Source: Tomocerus qinae
Taxonomy: Eukaryota; Arthropoda; Collembola; Entomobryomorpha; Tomoceridae
DNA length: 64,000 nt
Direction of reading: 5' to 3'
Assembly (NCBI GenBank): GCA_020055645.1
Contig: CM034548.1
Location: 50,894,296 to 50,958,295, forward strand
A model generated the notes under the pieces. The model saw only the letters and a list, made by a program, of their open reading frames with translations, had not been told where the DNA came from and did no database searches. A program made the translations under genes and the position numbers. Each line of letters opens with the position of its first letter. The first letter of the stretch is position 1. This document shows, piece by piece, positions 22,397 to 34,500 of the stretch.

Positions 22397-22809
22397 GCTG
22401 TGACGACATCATTCGTCAACACAAGAGCGCGTGTCTGCGGATTACGGCTCTGCTTATGGCGCCGGACAAGACTTTGTGGATCGGGACGAGTGCTGGGGTG
22501 ATATTGACGTTGAGTCCTCTGAATGCCAGCCACAAGATCACGCCGCTGTGCCACGGACACACGGGGCAAGTGCGTTTTCTGACTTGTTGCTCGAGCCGGG
22601 ACACGTGCACGGTAATCAGCGGCGGCGACGGCTACGAGGAGTTCCGCCCCCTCACGCCCTTCTTCAACAACAACAACAACAACTCCTCATCCTCCTCCTC
22701 CTTCAGCCAAGTTGTCAACAGTCTGATAGGCGAGAGTTCCATGGACATCTCCGGGCGCGAAGACTCCACCAACCATTTGCTCATCTGGAAAATTCCAAAA
22801 CCAGTCTGA
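22397..22809 (+). CDS. ARHGEF17-like Rho GEF, last exon
   Basis: Acceptor GTGTTACAG. Encodes CDDIIRQHKSACLRITAL, LWIGTSAGVILTL, CHGHTGQVRFLTC and SGGDGYEEF, and ends DSTNHLLIWKIPKPV with TGA at 22807-22809. These are the final, most conserved propeller strands and C-terminus of ARHGEF17 and relatives, which activate Rho GTPases by nucleotide exchange. The Asn/Ser run (NNNNNN then SSSSSS) is an insertion in a variable loop. The first codon joins in phase with the exon at 9317 across a 12.7-kb transposon-filled intron. No single polyadenylation signal stands out downstream. Confidence 0.93.
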
Positions 22810-25800
22810 ACCAATTGAGACTTCTCCAGACTCCCAAAAATAATCCTTTATTGCCAGTTGCTTCTAACGCCTCTCCCACAGACAACCATCTGACATTTTA
22901 CTGTAAAATACCACAAAACCGAAAACTTAAATTGTCCAACTCTGCTACAAACAACAAAAATTTGTGCATTTTATAACTTAAGGTAATAACAAATATCAAA
23001 TACTGATTGTAGATTGCCAATTAGTGTCTGACAGTATGTTGAACATATTTCAAGATTTTCTCTTTGTACAAAAACGCTAAGTCAAGCATCGAAAATAATT
23101 CCATTTCCAGAGAATCAAGCCACGCCCTCAAAATATGCTCCACCCATCTCAAAAGATTTACAAATATTTCCTCTAAATTTTTTAAAATTTTATTTATGAA
23201 ATTTTCAACTGTTTCTTCAAATTTGGGGCTAATATTTCCAACTTTTCTCAGGCATTTTACAACTTTTGACTGATATTTCTAACCGAAATTTCCAATTTTC
23301 CTTCAAATTTTCTTTTTTTTTCCAAACTTTTTTTTAACACACTTCAACTTTGTTTTCCCAATTTTAAAAACTTTTTCCTGAAATTTTCAATATTTTGCGA
23401 GGCAAGGAGAGCAGATTTTGAGAAAGTGGAGCGACGTCGGATATGCAGAGCAACCAGGTTGCCAAACATTTATGATGCCTGTGCCGAGTACCTACCAACC
23501 AAGTATGCTCAATGAGTGACAAATAATATTTGTTTATCTATAGATGCAGAGGGAAGAGCCCTCAGAAATCATTCCTCTATCTTCGCAGCTCTGCCACTGG
23601 ACAAACACAACTTTACATGTAATTACATGTAATCACACGAGTCTCATTTAAAGAAATGCTTTCCACTGCATTTCTTTTTATCTTTTGGTATACTCCACTA
23701 CTCCACGTACTCAATCCAACAACATCAGGCATCTCGAATTTTCCAATCCTCAGGAACACCCTAAACCTAAAAGACGGCACTCCAAGCGGAGGAGGGATTT
23801 CCCCTGAAAACAGGTTGTCGAAAATGCGGGATGTCTGAACAGCAGACTTGTATATTATGATATCTGGACCATGCTGAGTTTCTGACAAAATAAGGAATGC
23901 ATCAAATATTTTCTTCTGCTGAAGATGCTTATTGGAAATTAGTCAAAAGATTTAAAAATGAGCTAGTAAATCAAAATGGATGTGGTGGATGGTGTGCCGT
24001 CCGGATGATTCAGTGCCACAGTAATTAGTGCAATCTCACAGAAGACTGTTGCCCAATTGATTTGGGCCAATGAAGCTTTCAGACTTCTTGTTAGTAGAAA
24101 AGTTATAATAGATGGATTACTATTTAGTAGCTACTAACCTGTAATTAGATAGATTTTTATTCATTGGACGATTTGGCCGTCGGCCATCATTTAATTTTAA
24201 ACGCTATTTACGTTTGAGAAGTTGAGTTATTTATAAATTATTCACATGTAATTAACGAGTATACTATACGACTCACGCAATCGCAAACACTAGTCACTAG
24301 AGGTAAACCCGTCGTTTTAATTGTTTGTATATTCTTTTATTGACTAAGGAGGGACCCCTTACATATCTGCCAACTCCCTTTCTGTTAAAATAATTGTAAT
24401 TATTAAATTAAAATAGTAATAATTGAATGTAATTTAAAAGATTTAGTAAGTCTTTATAGGTTAAATAAATGAGCAGCAAATGAGCGACAGATGCAATTGT
24501 CGCGCCAACACCACATGACTTATGGGCTAAAATCACCCAAGTGGGACGAACCTTTTGGGCTCAGTAACGTTGATATTACCATTACATGTTTTCGAACCCC
24601 AAAAGCCAAATTAACAAGTGTCTAATCAATTTATAGACCTCGTTACCAGGCAAAAGCCTCCAATGGGGCGAAATGGAAATAATTCATACTTTGGCACCAA
24701 AACGCTATAATAAAAAACTTTATGTCTCAGAAAATTTCTTAGTAGATATCAGAAATAATTCTTTTTGAAATTTTGAAAAGTTTTCTTCCCTTGTTGGGTT
24801 CTCAGCTAATTATTCCAGTTGTACATAACTTTACTGAGCCGTATTTAAGCAGTTTTGAAGAGAGGGTCTACATTTTTGGCGAAACAAATTCTTGGTTGTC
24901 CAAAAGAAAAATTTCAATTTGAATTAATTACATATAATTATGGGCATGGGTGTTACCGGAATAAAGACAATATTATACAACCTAACACTGGCTGTTGACT
25001 GTGAAGTCAACACATGTTCCATATAATAATATAGACAGTACTTTATTATTATGCACTCCCTGAAAATCGTCTCAATTGAGATTAATTCACGTGTGAGATT
25101 GTGGAAAAGGAAATGTCAAGCACGCTGAGATGCCCAGCTCGGTGATTTTAGACCTCATGATAATCCTATAATTAACGCCATGTCAATTACGGTGAGCAAT
25201 TTGTAATTACCACCATAGTATTTGTAATTGCCAGAGAATAGCATTTGTAATTCCCAGTTTTCAGAAATTAATTTTAATTCCAAATTATCAGAAGCGAAAA
25301 GTAATTTGTAATTACAAATTGTCATGATCAGAGAGTAATTAAATAGTAGGCTAGAACTATCAGCTGCAGCTACCAAAGGAAATGTTAAATATAAGTGTTA
25401 GTATATTGATGGGTGAATGGAGTAGCCAAGTTAGTTGAGTCGTGACCTTCTTCCCCATAATATAAATCTTGAGGTATCTAATGAATGTTTCATTAATAGT
25501 TCGTTATCGTCGTCATTGTTAAACATTAAAAATAAAATTCTTCTCTGATTTAAACATCAAACCACGGAATTATATGAGTATATAGTGTTGGAGGTAGGGT
25601 TACAAGCAGCCCCAGCGCTGCTTGTGACTCTACTACACCCGTCTATAGTATCACACGTGATCAAGGCTGTATTGAGGGGGGGAATTGGGAGCAAATGCTC
25701 CCCCCCGAAATCCAAGAAAAGCGAAAATTTTTTCTCAAAATACCAAAAAATTTCGCGCGATTTTATGTGATTTTTAGGCTGTTTTTGACTCTTTTTAGAC

Positions 25801-27651
25801 GAAATAAGCCAAAATATTCCGCGCTTCGCGCGTATGCCTAATACATATAAGTTTGCGACGTCATTGCCCCCTCCGAAATCGACTTCTAAATACGGTACTG
25901 CACGTGATCCTATTAATTTATTCTTCAATTCATTTAAATGCGCCAAAATGAGGGCCAGCGGAACAACATATTATTTTACGAGTCAGTTAACTCACATGAC
26001 GTTGGTAGTTAGAAATATGAACAGTCAAAATAAGGAATTGTGTCCTTAGGAAGAGTATACTCTGTGCCACGGAGGGGTAGCGCCACCGAGGATGTGAAAA
26101 TCTTCAGCATAAATTTGTATGTAAAATTATATCTAGACAAACAGGAAGTAAATTTCTACTTGAACTTTTGTGCTATTTATCGTAAATATATGAATCCAAG
26201 CCGGCTCCTAAAGAAATATATGACTGCTAATTATTCTCCGGGTGGCATTTTAAATGTATGGAATTTTGGGTTGATGAACCTTAATGCATGAAAATGTGTC
26301 ATCCCTATGTCATAAGTAACCCTTCCTACATACCTACACCTTTTAGTACACTTGCATTCTGCTGTCCTCTGCACAGCTCTGGACCGTTACTCTCCTGCTC
26401 TCTGTAAATAATTATAATAATATTTGTAAGTATATTGGTTGATTTGGTAACAAAGTATCTAAAAGGGGAAACATTTAAACGTACGTTTTAAATGAAAAAA
26501 GATGTTAGCAGTAACTTCACCATATAAAATAAAATGACAGCCTCGTAAATAAAAATAAAATGATTCTCTGGATGAGATTTACTTATTTAATCAAACAATA
26601 ACTGGTACAATATATTTTCAGAACAATTATGACTTATATTAAAGGATGTATTCAAACAATTTCTGTAAAAATATGACAAAATTGTCCACCAAAACAGAAT
26701 TAACTAATAACAATAATAATATTTGTTAAATTTGGTATTTTGAGTCGATAAGGCCGCAACTTGTCCCTACCCCCAACCTCAGCTCCCTCCGCCACCGGCG
26801 TCAATACAGGCTTCTGCACTGCATGTCGGTATAATTCACATAGACAGGCTTTCAATAACAGTAACAATGTATGCATTATTTTAGTTTTCATTATAGTTAT
26901 CCTTCTTTTACACTCGGACAAGTAAACGCCCATAATTTGGAAATATTTACTCCCTCCCGTCTTAGTACAGCTCATCATAATTATTCGATACAAAATGCTA
27001 ATTGCATGTAACTATTCATGTACGGAAAATGTTGCTTCTAGAATAATTCTTTGATATTTATTACGACGTTTGATGAGGATGAAGTAAGGTCATTTCTCAT
27101 CAATAAGGTCAAATCTACTGAAAGGGAGCGAGTCCACTGCAGAACCCCCAAAACCGGGTAATATTGGAGGGATTTGTTCAAGAGATAAATTCTTGAGTGG
27201 ATGTTGTTTGGGTGGGATATAAAATAAAAGTTGCGTAGATGGGACTGGGAGTGACTCGATAGTTTTACAGGTGCTCACCACGTCCCTTGAATTAGTTACT
27301 GATTGGAAGAGAGAGTTGGAGAGTGAGTGCCAAGCTCATTACTATTCCGTGTGCCAACTTCGCACTTTCCACTCCTGTCCATCCCATATAATATGATTAC
27401 AAGCAGGGAAATCGCATAATCGTGCTAGGTGCAACGTCCGTCCAAAAAGATTACCAATCAGTGAGGTAACACTGTGAAGGGCCATCGCCCCCCAATTATT
27501 AATACATCAATAGTCATCAATTTCCAGCTCCAATTAACATTTCAGAGAGAGAGATGTGGAGGAAAGAAGGTCAGGACTTCCAACTCCAATTAACATTTCA
27601 AAGAGAGAGAGGAAGATGGGAAGGAGTTCTCTGGAGTGGCTCAGGATATTT
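22810..27651. other. Intergenic stretch between the Rho GEF gene and the minus-strand gene
   Basis: T-rich sequence (23130-23400) follows the Rho GEF stop and may be 3' UTR. From about 25185 to 25350 there are short repeats of TTTGTAATT with CCC/ACC. At 25585-25905 a segment with CCCCCCGAAATCC, AAAATTTCGCGCG and CGCGCTTCGCGCG looks like a decayed transposon, but its ends were not found. No conserved coding frame was recognised. Confidence 0.45.
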
Positions 27652-29211
27652 CTACTTAGGTTGATCCACTTTAGGTTTTTGTCCCTCTCCACCACGCGTC
27701 ACTTTCACTTTGCGGAGTCGTTTGAATTTCTGCGGGGTGTGGCTGGTGCTGACGCTGGAGCTGACTGATTTAGAAGAGGAGGAGATGAATGAGGTGGAGG
27801 TGGAGGGAGGGACCAAAACCCCGTTCCTCCCACCGTTCCCGCCATCCACCTCCTTCGCCTTGAAGAACTCAATGGCCACTTGCTCAGCAGTTGTCTTGGC
27901 CGATCCTTCTGTTGTCGTTGACGGGTGGTCAGACGATGTGGGAGAAGGAGTGGACGTCACTCCCGGAAACAACTCCTGCGAGAACACAAGGGGCGCCTGA
28001 AAGAAAACATTTTCCTGGCCGTTTTGGGAGGGGTGCTGCGCCGCCTCCTGCTGCTGCGTTTGGCGGACGGACTCGAAGATGATTTCTCCGACAGCCTCCT
28101 CACCGCCCTCTTTCTTGGCATCCGATCCTTGGTTCCTCGGCTGTGTAGAAGAAGACGTGGAAGTCTCGGGGGTTTCTTTGTTTGGACTTTGTTGTTGTTG
28201 GGTAGGAGTTGCAGGAGAGGACGGCGGGAGGAGGGCGGAAGGGTCAACGAAATTCTGATTGGGGTTGAACTGGTACTGCGGGAACTCCTGGCTCTGGACA
28301 ACCATGGCAAGATGGAGGGGCTGTGGCTGCACGGGGAAGGCGTAGGGCATCTGCTGCACTTGCTCGAACCGAATGGGGAGCCCGAAGGGGTTCGATTCCG
28401 GGCCAACTGTGAGGGACTCCTTCACTCCGCCGGGCAGCTGCGTGAAGGTATACTCCTGGGACTGCAGATGGGGCTGGATGAGGGCCAAGTCGTCATTTGG
28501 TCTCCCGATAAAGTTCCCGCCGATTGGGCGGGGAAATATTTGTGGCTGCTTGACCTTCCCAAAGTACTGAGTGGGTTTCCCCGCGAAACCGAAAGGCAGG
28601 AATTGGGCATTGAGACTTGCCTGCTGCTGATCCCGAAGCCGTGTTTGTTGGGCGACAGTGGCAAAGTGTTGTCCAGACATGACAGCCTGGAGTTGTTGGT
28701 TGTGGCGAAGATGGGATGGAGGTGGTGGCGGACCGCGAGGGGGAGGTGGCGGGCTTTTGTTAGTGAAGAAGTGGAAGGGTCCGAATGAGTGGTGGTTGAA
28801 TTGGCTGCGGGGAGGAGCCGGCGAGTTGGCGAACATGTGCTGCTCAAATGTCTGGAACGGATCTGGAGTGGGTGGAGACACAGGCAACGACGTGGGGGGA
28901 GGGGCGGGTGCTACAACCACCGGCGACCCCGCCGCGGCAGCCGTGTGCCCTTTAAACAGTTCAGGCTTGGTATTGGTGGGAGGGAGGGCGAGGATGTTGC
29001 CGGCGGTGGGGATGTGGCGGCCGTAGTAGTGCGAGAAGGAGCCTTGGGAGTCGGGCGGAGGTGGTCGGGGCCGGAGCAGTTGTCGTCCTTTGGCCATGGC
29101 TGCTGCTGCGAATTGCCGTATCTGCTCCAAGTCCTGGTCGGTGATGGGCGAGGTGAGGGCGGGTGACAGGCACAGCGCCCAAACCGTCACCGCCGCGCTC
29201 AACAACTTCAT
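27652..29211 (-). CDS. Secreted Pro/Gln-rich protein, family unknown
   Basis: A 519-residue single-exon frame with ATG at 29211 and TAG at 27652-27654. The frame also reads four codons upstream from a GTG. I chose the ATG because it begins MKLLSAAVTVWALCLSPAL, a clear signal peptide with a likely cut near Thr-Ser-Pro. The mature part is low complexity: Pro runs near residues 52-56 and 155-170, then Gln/Phe/Pro-rich sequence (FPQYQFNPNQNF), then Ser/Thr/Gln-rich sequence, and a basic end (KFKRLRKVKV). No catalytic domain or cysteine pattern is visible. It is clearly GC-rich against AT-rich flanks, which supports real coding. It resembles secreted extracellular-matrix or cuticle-associated proteins in composition only; I do not recognise a family. 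An extra upstream 5' exon is possible. Confidence 0.75.
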   Translation of the reverse strand: MKLLSAAVTVWALCLSPALTSPITDQDLEQIRQFAAAAMAKGRQLLRPRPPPPDSQGSFSHYYGRHIPTAGNILALPPTNTKPELFKGHTAAAAGSPVVVAPAPPPTSLPVSPPTPDPFQTFEQHMFANSPAPPRSQFNHHSFGPFHFFTNKSPPPPPRGPPPPPSHLRHNQQLQAVMSGQHFATVAQQTRLRDQQQASLNAQFLPFGFAGKPTQYFGKVKQPQIFPRPIGGNFIGRPNDDLALIQPHLQSQEYTFTQLPGGVKESLTVGPESNPFGLPIRFEQVQQMPYAFPVQPQPLHLAMVVQSQEFPQYQFNPNQNFVDPSALLPPSSPATPTQQQQSPNKETPETSTSSSTQPRNQGSDAKKEGGEEAVGEIIFESVRQTQQQEAAQHPSQNGQENVFFQAPLVFSQELFPGVTSTPSPTSSDHPSTTTEGSAKTTAEQVAIEFFKAKEVDGGNGGRNGVLVPPSTSTSFISSSSKSVSSSVSTSHTPQKFKRLRKVKVTRGGEGQKPKVDQPK

Positions 29212-30304
29212 CTCTAATGACACTCGCTGTAACCCTCAAAACTGTCACTTTCTGCCTAGGCTCTGAGACCTACCTTCGAACATATTCCTGCCATGAGTTT
29301 ACATTCTATCTTCTATTCATGCATATTAGAGAGATTGTGCAATTACAAACTTGATATCAGCAGAACATCACAGTTTAGATTTTGAGGTATTGAAATGTCA
29401 AAAATCAATTCAAAATGCTTGTCAACCTCTACTTATTTCGATGGAGTGCAAGATGTGCGTGCAAACGGCAGGAGTTATTTAGTTTAATCCATTTGAATTT
29501 ATATGATTGCTTCAAAATCCGAATTGTGAAAAACCAGAAAATATATTTTTGAGTTCTTTATGATTAGTTAGAGGTTTCAAGTTTTAATAGCACAGTCTCT
29601 CTAATAACAATAATACTGCATGTAAATTTTGAGATTTTTGATGATTTGGTGTTAAGTTTGTAATTGCACAAACCTCTGTAATAGCAAAATTTTAAATGAC
29701 AATATTTCTTTAATAGTAATTGGGGCATTATTTGAATAGCAATGTTTTAAATTTGAATGCACGTGTAATAGAGATGGTTCTTGTAAACTCTGTAGGGAAT
29801 ACGATATTGAATGGAAGGTTTCAGAGACTGTTACCGGGTATTCGGAGGACGAGGAAGGTTTCTCAGAATTGGAGAGTAGAAGTGTGAAGTGTGAGTGTGT
29901 TAGTGGAGTTAGTGATTGGAGTTGTTGGTTTTTGTTGTGGAGTAGGTGAGTGAGTGGGTGAAGTGCGTGACGATGACGACTGACCGAGAGTGGAGTTGAG
30001 ACTGAACTCTCTTTCGCTTCACTGGCCTTTTTACAACTCCTTCCTTCCTTCCGTCCTTCTTAGAGTAGAGAGTGAAACTGAATTATAGAAACTCCAACAA
30101 CACTTTTTACTACGGAATGTGGTTAACTAACTCGTACGCACCACCACCCAACTCATAATAATATCTGGCTAGCCATGCATGCACACCTTTGTCAGACACA
30201 ACACCTAGCTTATAATATTATTCAAATTAATCATCCTATACCATATATTAGTTTATGTCATACAAATACGCTCTCTTTTAATTCTTAATCTAATGTCCCC
30301 ACCT
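29212..30304. other. Upstream region of the minus-strand secreted-protein gene
   Basis: This region should hold the promoter and 5' UTR of the minus-strand gene. A GTAGGT donor-like site on the minus strand lies at about 29266-29272. A GTGAGTG-rich purine stretch (29870-29970) is present. No TATA box or start site can be placed with confidence. Confidence 0.35.
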
Positions 30305-30312
30305 TAGTTTAC

Positions 30313-30690
30313 CAGGGAACAAAAAGGGACCTTTTTTGCCTTTTTTATAAAAAAGGTAGGAGTACGATTTTAAAAAAGCAGTCATTTTTTGCCTTTTAAC
30401 CTTTTTTGATGTAGCAACTTGCCCCATTTACTTCCACTTTATATGTAAATATGGTATAAAAGGTAAAAAGGACTGCTTTTTTAGAAAAAGTAGTACTTTT
30501 TACCTTTTTTGTAAAATAGGAGTACCTTTTTTCTAAAAAAGGAGTACCTTTTTTGTAAAAAAGGAGTACCTTTTTTGTAAAAAAGGAGTACCTTTTTTGT
30601 AAAAAAGGAGTACCTTTTTTGTAAAAAAGGAGTACCTTTTTTGTAAAAAAGGAGTACCTTTTTTGTAAAAAAGGAGTACCTTGTTCCCTG
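30313..30690. mobile_element. hAT-type MITE with 21-bp minisatellite, TSD TAGTTTAC
   Basis: Termini CAGGGAACAA and TTGTTCCCTG are flanked by TAGTTTAC at 30305-30312 and 30691-30698. CAGGG ends plus an 8-bp duplication fit hAT. The inside is mostly a 21-bp tandem unit, AAAAGGAGTACCTTTTTTGTA, with about nine copies at 30490-30680. The unit itself is partly palindromic (AAAAGG..CCTTTT). The minus-strand frames across it are by-products. Confidence 0.9.
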
Positions 30691-31056
30691 TAGTTTACAC
30701 ATATTATGTTCATTGTTGTGTGTGCCTCTGACTACTATTTATTAGTAGCTCCTACTTTCAATTGGGAAACTGATGAATTGGGTTGTATTTGGTTTCAATA
30801 CATGGTTACTATTATAGCATTCCACTATTTAGGATATATTTCTTTAAGTAAATAAATAAAGAAGTATGTGGAAAACCAAGCCGCACAGATATCCCAGGAC
30901 AGAAAAACCCAGGTTTTTATAGCTAAAACTCGCCTTTTTGTGTTTTTGGAGGGCTTTGGCGGTTTTTGATGCTTTAATGCTTTAAAATTATTGATACTTG
31001 TAATGAGGCTAAGCCATACCCTTCGTAAACATTTTTAACTTTATAAAACTAGGTAT

Positions 31057-31139
31057 GTACCTACATACTTTTAATGCAGGATAAGGCAAGAGCGTGCACT
31101 TGTTGGTGGGCACAATGCATGGACACATTACGAGCGTCA
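31057..31139 (+). CDS. Possible internal exon of an unknown gene
   Basis: A short segment between an AG (after TTTTAATGCAG or ATAAG) and a strong AAG|GTACGA donor. One frame reads KSVHLLVGTMHGHITSVK, which looks like a WD40-type strand followed by a His-rich turn. No neighbouring exon confirms it, and the frame choice depends on the acceptor. It may be chance. Confidence 0.2.
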
Positions 31140-31498
31140 AGGTACGAAATATCTTTGTGCACTCTGAATGAAATTGAACTCGACTACAATAATCAGGAGC
31201 CCTTTCGAATTTGTCTCAATCTAGTGGTCCTGACAGAATTAGGGACTTTTGTCAGAAGCCCTTAAAATGTGGAACTGACATTATATACAAACCAGAAACG
31301 TATTTATAATAAAATAACTAAAATTTATAATGTAAGGATGACGTAAGGTTAAGACATAATATTGTGACAAATTAATATAACTAAAATGCAACAGCTGATT
31401 ATTAATTATGATTTTGAGTTAATTTCAGGATACCAAGTTTTGATTTCGTGAGTCGTGGCAATAATCAGAAAATGCTATGAATTAGTGATTTGTCAATT

Positions 31499-31588
31499 AA
31501 TGTTTTTAATAATGTAACCCAACGCATACCTCCATGTACTAAATTTAGCACATGAAGTTATGCGTTGGGGTACATTATTGAAAACATT
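31499..31588. ncRNA. 90-nt hairpin, miRNA-precursor-like or tiny MITE
   Basis: Two 30-nt arms (31499-31528 and 31559-31588) pair along their full length with one G-U-type and one other mismatch; the core is ACCCAACGCATA against TATGCGTTGGGGT. The 30-nt loop contains CATGT and ACATG, which extend the stem, and a self-complementary CTAAATTTAG. Size and pairing suit a miRNA precursor, but a miniature palindromic transposon gives the same picture. No expression evidence is available. Confidence 0.4.
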
Positions 31589-34500
31589 AATAAACCATAA
31601 TAGCAAACATAGCATGACATAGTCAGGTCCTAGAATAAGCAGAAAACAGACGCTTTGGGATAATAAATGTGGTCGTGCAGACAGTGCAGAGGAAGTGTGT
31701 GTGTGGGAACGTATGTTGGTAGAAAAGTCGAGGAGGATGGAATGCGTGCGTAGAAACTACAATCGAAACATTTTTTAGTTAGTTGGGGAGAGTTATTTGT
31801 AATAATTTATGACTCCTCCACCTACTCTAATTAATGGGTGTGGGTGGGGCTTGTCTGAGTGACTGAACTTTGTTACCTCAGCCAATATTGAAAATGATAA
31901 GATTATGAAAATGTTGCGCTACTAATAAACAACAATTTTCTAATAATATGAATGAACTATCTTCGAGCTTCACTGAGCGCAGAAGAGATTGTAGACTACT
32001 TATTTCTCCTATGCCTCTATCTTGTTTTGTTTTCATGCACGTACTTTCGGCCGCCGCTCAAATTTCCCCTATCAAAAATAGCTTAAAATAATAGAAAATG
32101 TCAGATCTTTTGAGGAATTCTTTTTCATCATCCCGAAAAGCAGATGTATCAAAATACAGTGGGAAACAAAGGATCGTATCTGTTTATTTCCGAAAATCAT
32201 TTCAAGAAGGGTGTCCCTGTCAAACGTATGCCATAAAGTGTATGCCAAAAAGTAAGAATTTTATGCCAAAATAAAGATTGTAGAGATTCAATTTGTCTGC
32301 CAAAAAGTGTTAAGAGGAAGTTATAGGCTAGCAGACTGAGTCACTCAATCTCTCCTACCAACGTACCAACACAAATTAAATTGCTGTGTTTCCTGCATCT
32401 AAGCAGGATTTTAAATTAGACAGATATGAAGCTTATGCAAGCACAATTTCTGTATAAGATATGCAACAAACTTCGCACAACTTTTAGCAATTAATAATAA
32501 TCTAATTACCCATAATTATCATTCTAACCCAATGACTAAAGCTATTCAAAGGGGTTGATCTTTCCTTAGGAATACCTAGCCTGTCTGTCTATGTCCGTCT
32601 GGAAATCTCTGCTCACGATAACTTTCGAACGGTTTGAACTATACCCGTCAATTCAAATGAGTACAATCTACAAGGTAAATTGAAGCAAGAAATGGCCAAG
32701 ATCCCTGACCGAGGCAAGCGTTCATAAAACTCATTAAAATAAATGCAACCTCGAATATATTCACCGTATAACATTGTGCAATAGCTTGTTTGACAGCTAA
32801 AAGGTTCACAGAGAGAGATTGCTAAAAAGCCGTCCTCTGACGAGACGAGGGAATGGATAAAAAACTGAAAAGAACTAAAAGAACAAAGACTGGCCTACGA
32901 AGTGGTGTACGTAATAACTCGTTCGAATGCTGACAGGTTCTGTCAAATCACGTGGTTTTAGCTGAGATAAACTCCTTAAATAAACTATAACTATTATAAT
33001 TCCTCTGTGGAATAGTTTATTACAATCTTGTGTAATTTTACTTTTCAATAGCTCGTCCATTTGCCAAATAATTATTCCAAAACGCCTCGTATTTAAGTTT
33101 TTATTCATTTATTCATCGTTTTTATTTACAGATTAATTAATTTGGACACTCTTTAGGATGTCATTTATGGAGGTTAATGACAACAAGTGTATAATACCAG
33201 GACCCATTGCTATAATATGATTTTATATATTATGTGTAATTAATGTCAAGGACATATTTCGGGGTGTGCTTAAGCACCTCTTAAATTTCCCAAAAAGACA
33301 TAAAAGGACACATATTTTCTCACAATTGATTAAAATGTATTTATACAAAAAAGTTTTAAAACTCCCTTTTGTGTTCTGGATACTCCCTTGATTGAGTTAG
33401 TATTCAAGAAGCACAAATAAATACCTATAACTATCGTCGACGCATAAATATCTGAGAAGTTTGTTTGTTCTTAAAAATTGAAAAGTGTTGAGGAGTCGCA
33501 CTTGTAAATGGGAATACTTAACAGCAAGACCCAAAACTGGTGAATTGTGGTGATTATCGTATTTGGCCCCAGAAAGTGTTAAGTGATTGAATATCAATTT
33601 GATGACCAGAGTTAAAGTAAGTTTGTTAGTACATTTCCTGTCTGTGGGAAAAGCCTAAACCGTATTACATCAGGTTTTTTCATTGGGAAATGTGGCTAGT
33701 AGGAGAGTATAGGCCTGGATTCACATGGGCCAAGATTAATGCTGTGGATAGCTGCGGTGAGCGAATGAAAAGGGAAACGAACGAACAGGTTTTTTCGCGA
33801 CTCTCTTGATCTCACTTGCTTAGAAATCGGCTCTTTCTACAACCCAAGTTAACTTCTAGCACTTCGCTACTAACCATATTATAGATACTACTTTTTCAAT
33901 ACCATCACAAATACCTCCTAAACCAACAAATAAACCTTTTCAAATTCTTTCAGAAATGTTTTGAAAGCCCAATGCAGAGAAAAGCTGTCATGTTTCAGTT
34001 TCGTGAAAATCGGTTCAGTAGTTTCGTAATTATTCCCATGTAAAGATCGCGGGGAAAAGTCCCCGTAACTCATAAAAAGCAAATTTTTAAAAAGATTCAT
34101 GAAATTAGTTTTATGTCCTTAAGTTGAGTAGATGCTGAAATTGTCAACTTGGCCTGTGACAATCGGTTCGCAGCCGGTCTTACACTTTTACTCAGAGATA
34201 AGGACTAAATTGACACTTTTTTAATTTCGAATGGGTCTGAAAAGCTTAAAAAGAGGTTTTGTTGCCTGATAGGCAAAATGGTAAGCAATAGAACGTGCGG
34301 AAATTATGGTGCTGAAAGGTAATTGAGGTATTTATGTTATTCAATGCGTATTATAGTAGTGTAATAAGCAGACAGAAAATGTAGGTGCTCATTCATGTTT
34401 ACAGACTGCACATCTCATACACATTTCTATCTTTTATTTATTTATGTTTTTATTGCCGAACAGAGGATAACGCTCATTTTATGAGATATCCACCTTCATG

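Noticed and set aside
26700..26993. Minus-strand frame of 97 codons as a gene
   Set aside because: No domain, no signal peptide, no supporting splice sites, and composition no different from flanking DNA apart from a short GC-rich patch.
27925..28788. Long plus-strand frame opposite the secreted-protein gene
   Set aside because: It is a shadow of the minus-strand frame, which has a signal peptide and protein-like composition; the plus frame is Arg/Gly/Leu-rich without a domain.
30396..30713. Minus-strand frame with a 7-residue repeat
   Set aside because: Comes from the 21-bp unit inside the hAT-type MITE at 30313-30690.
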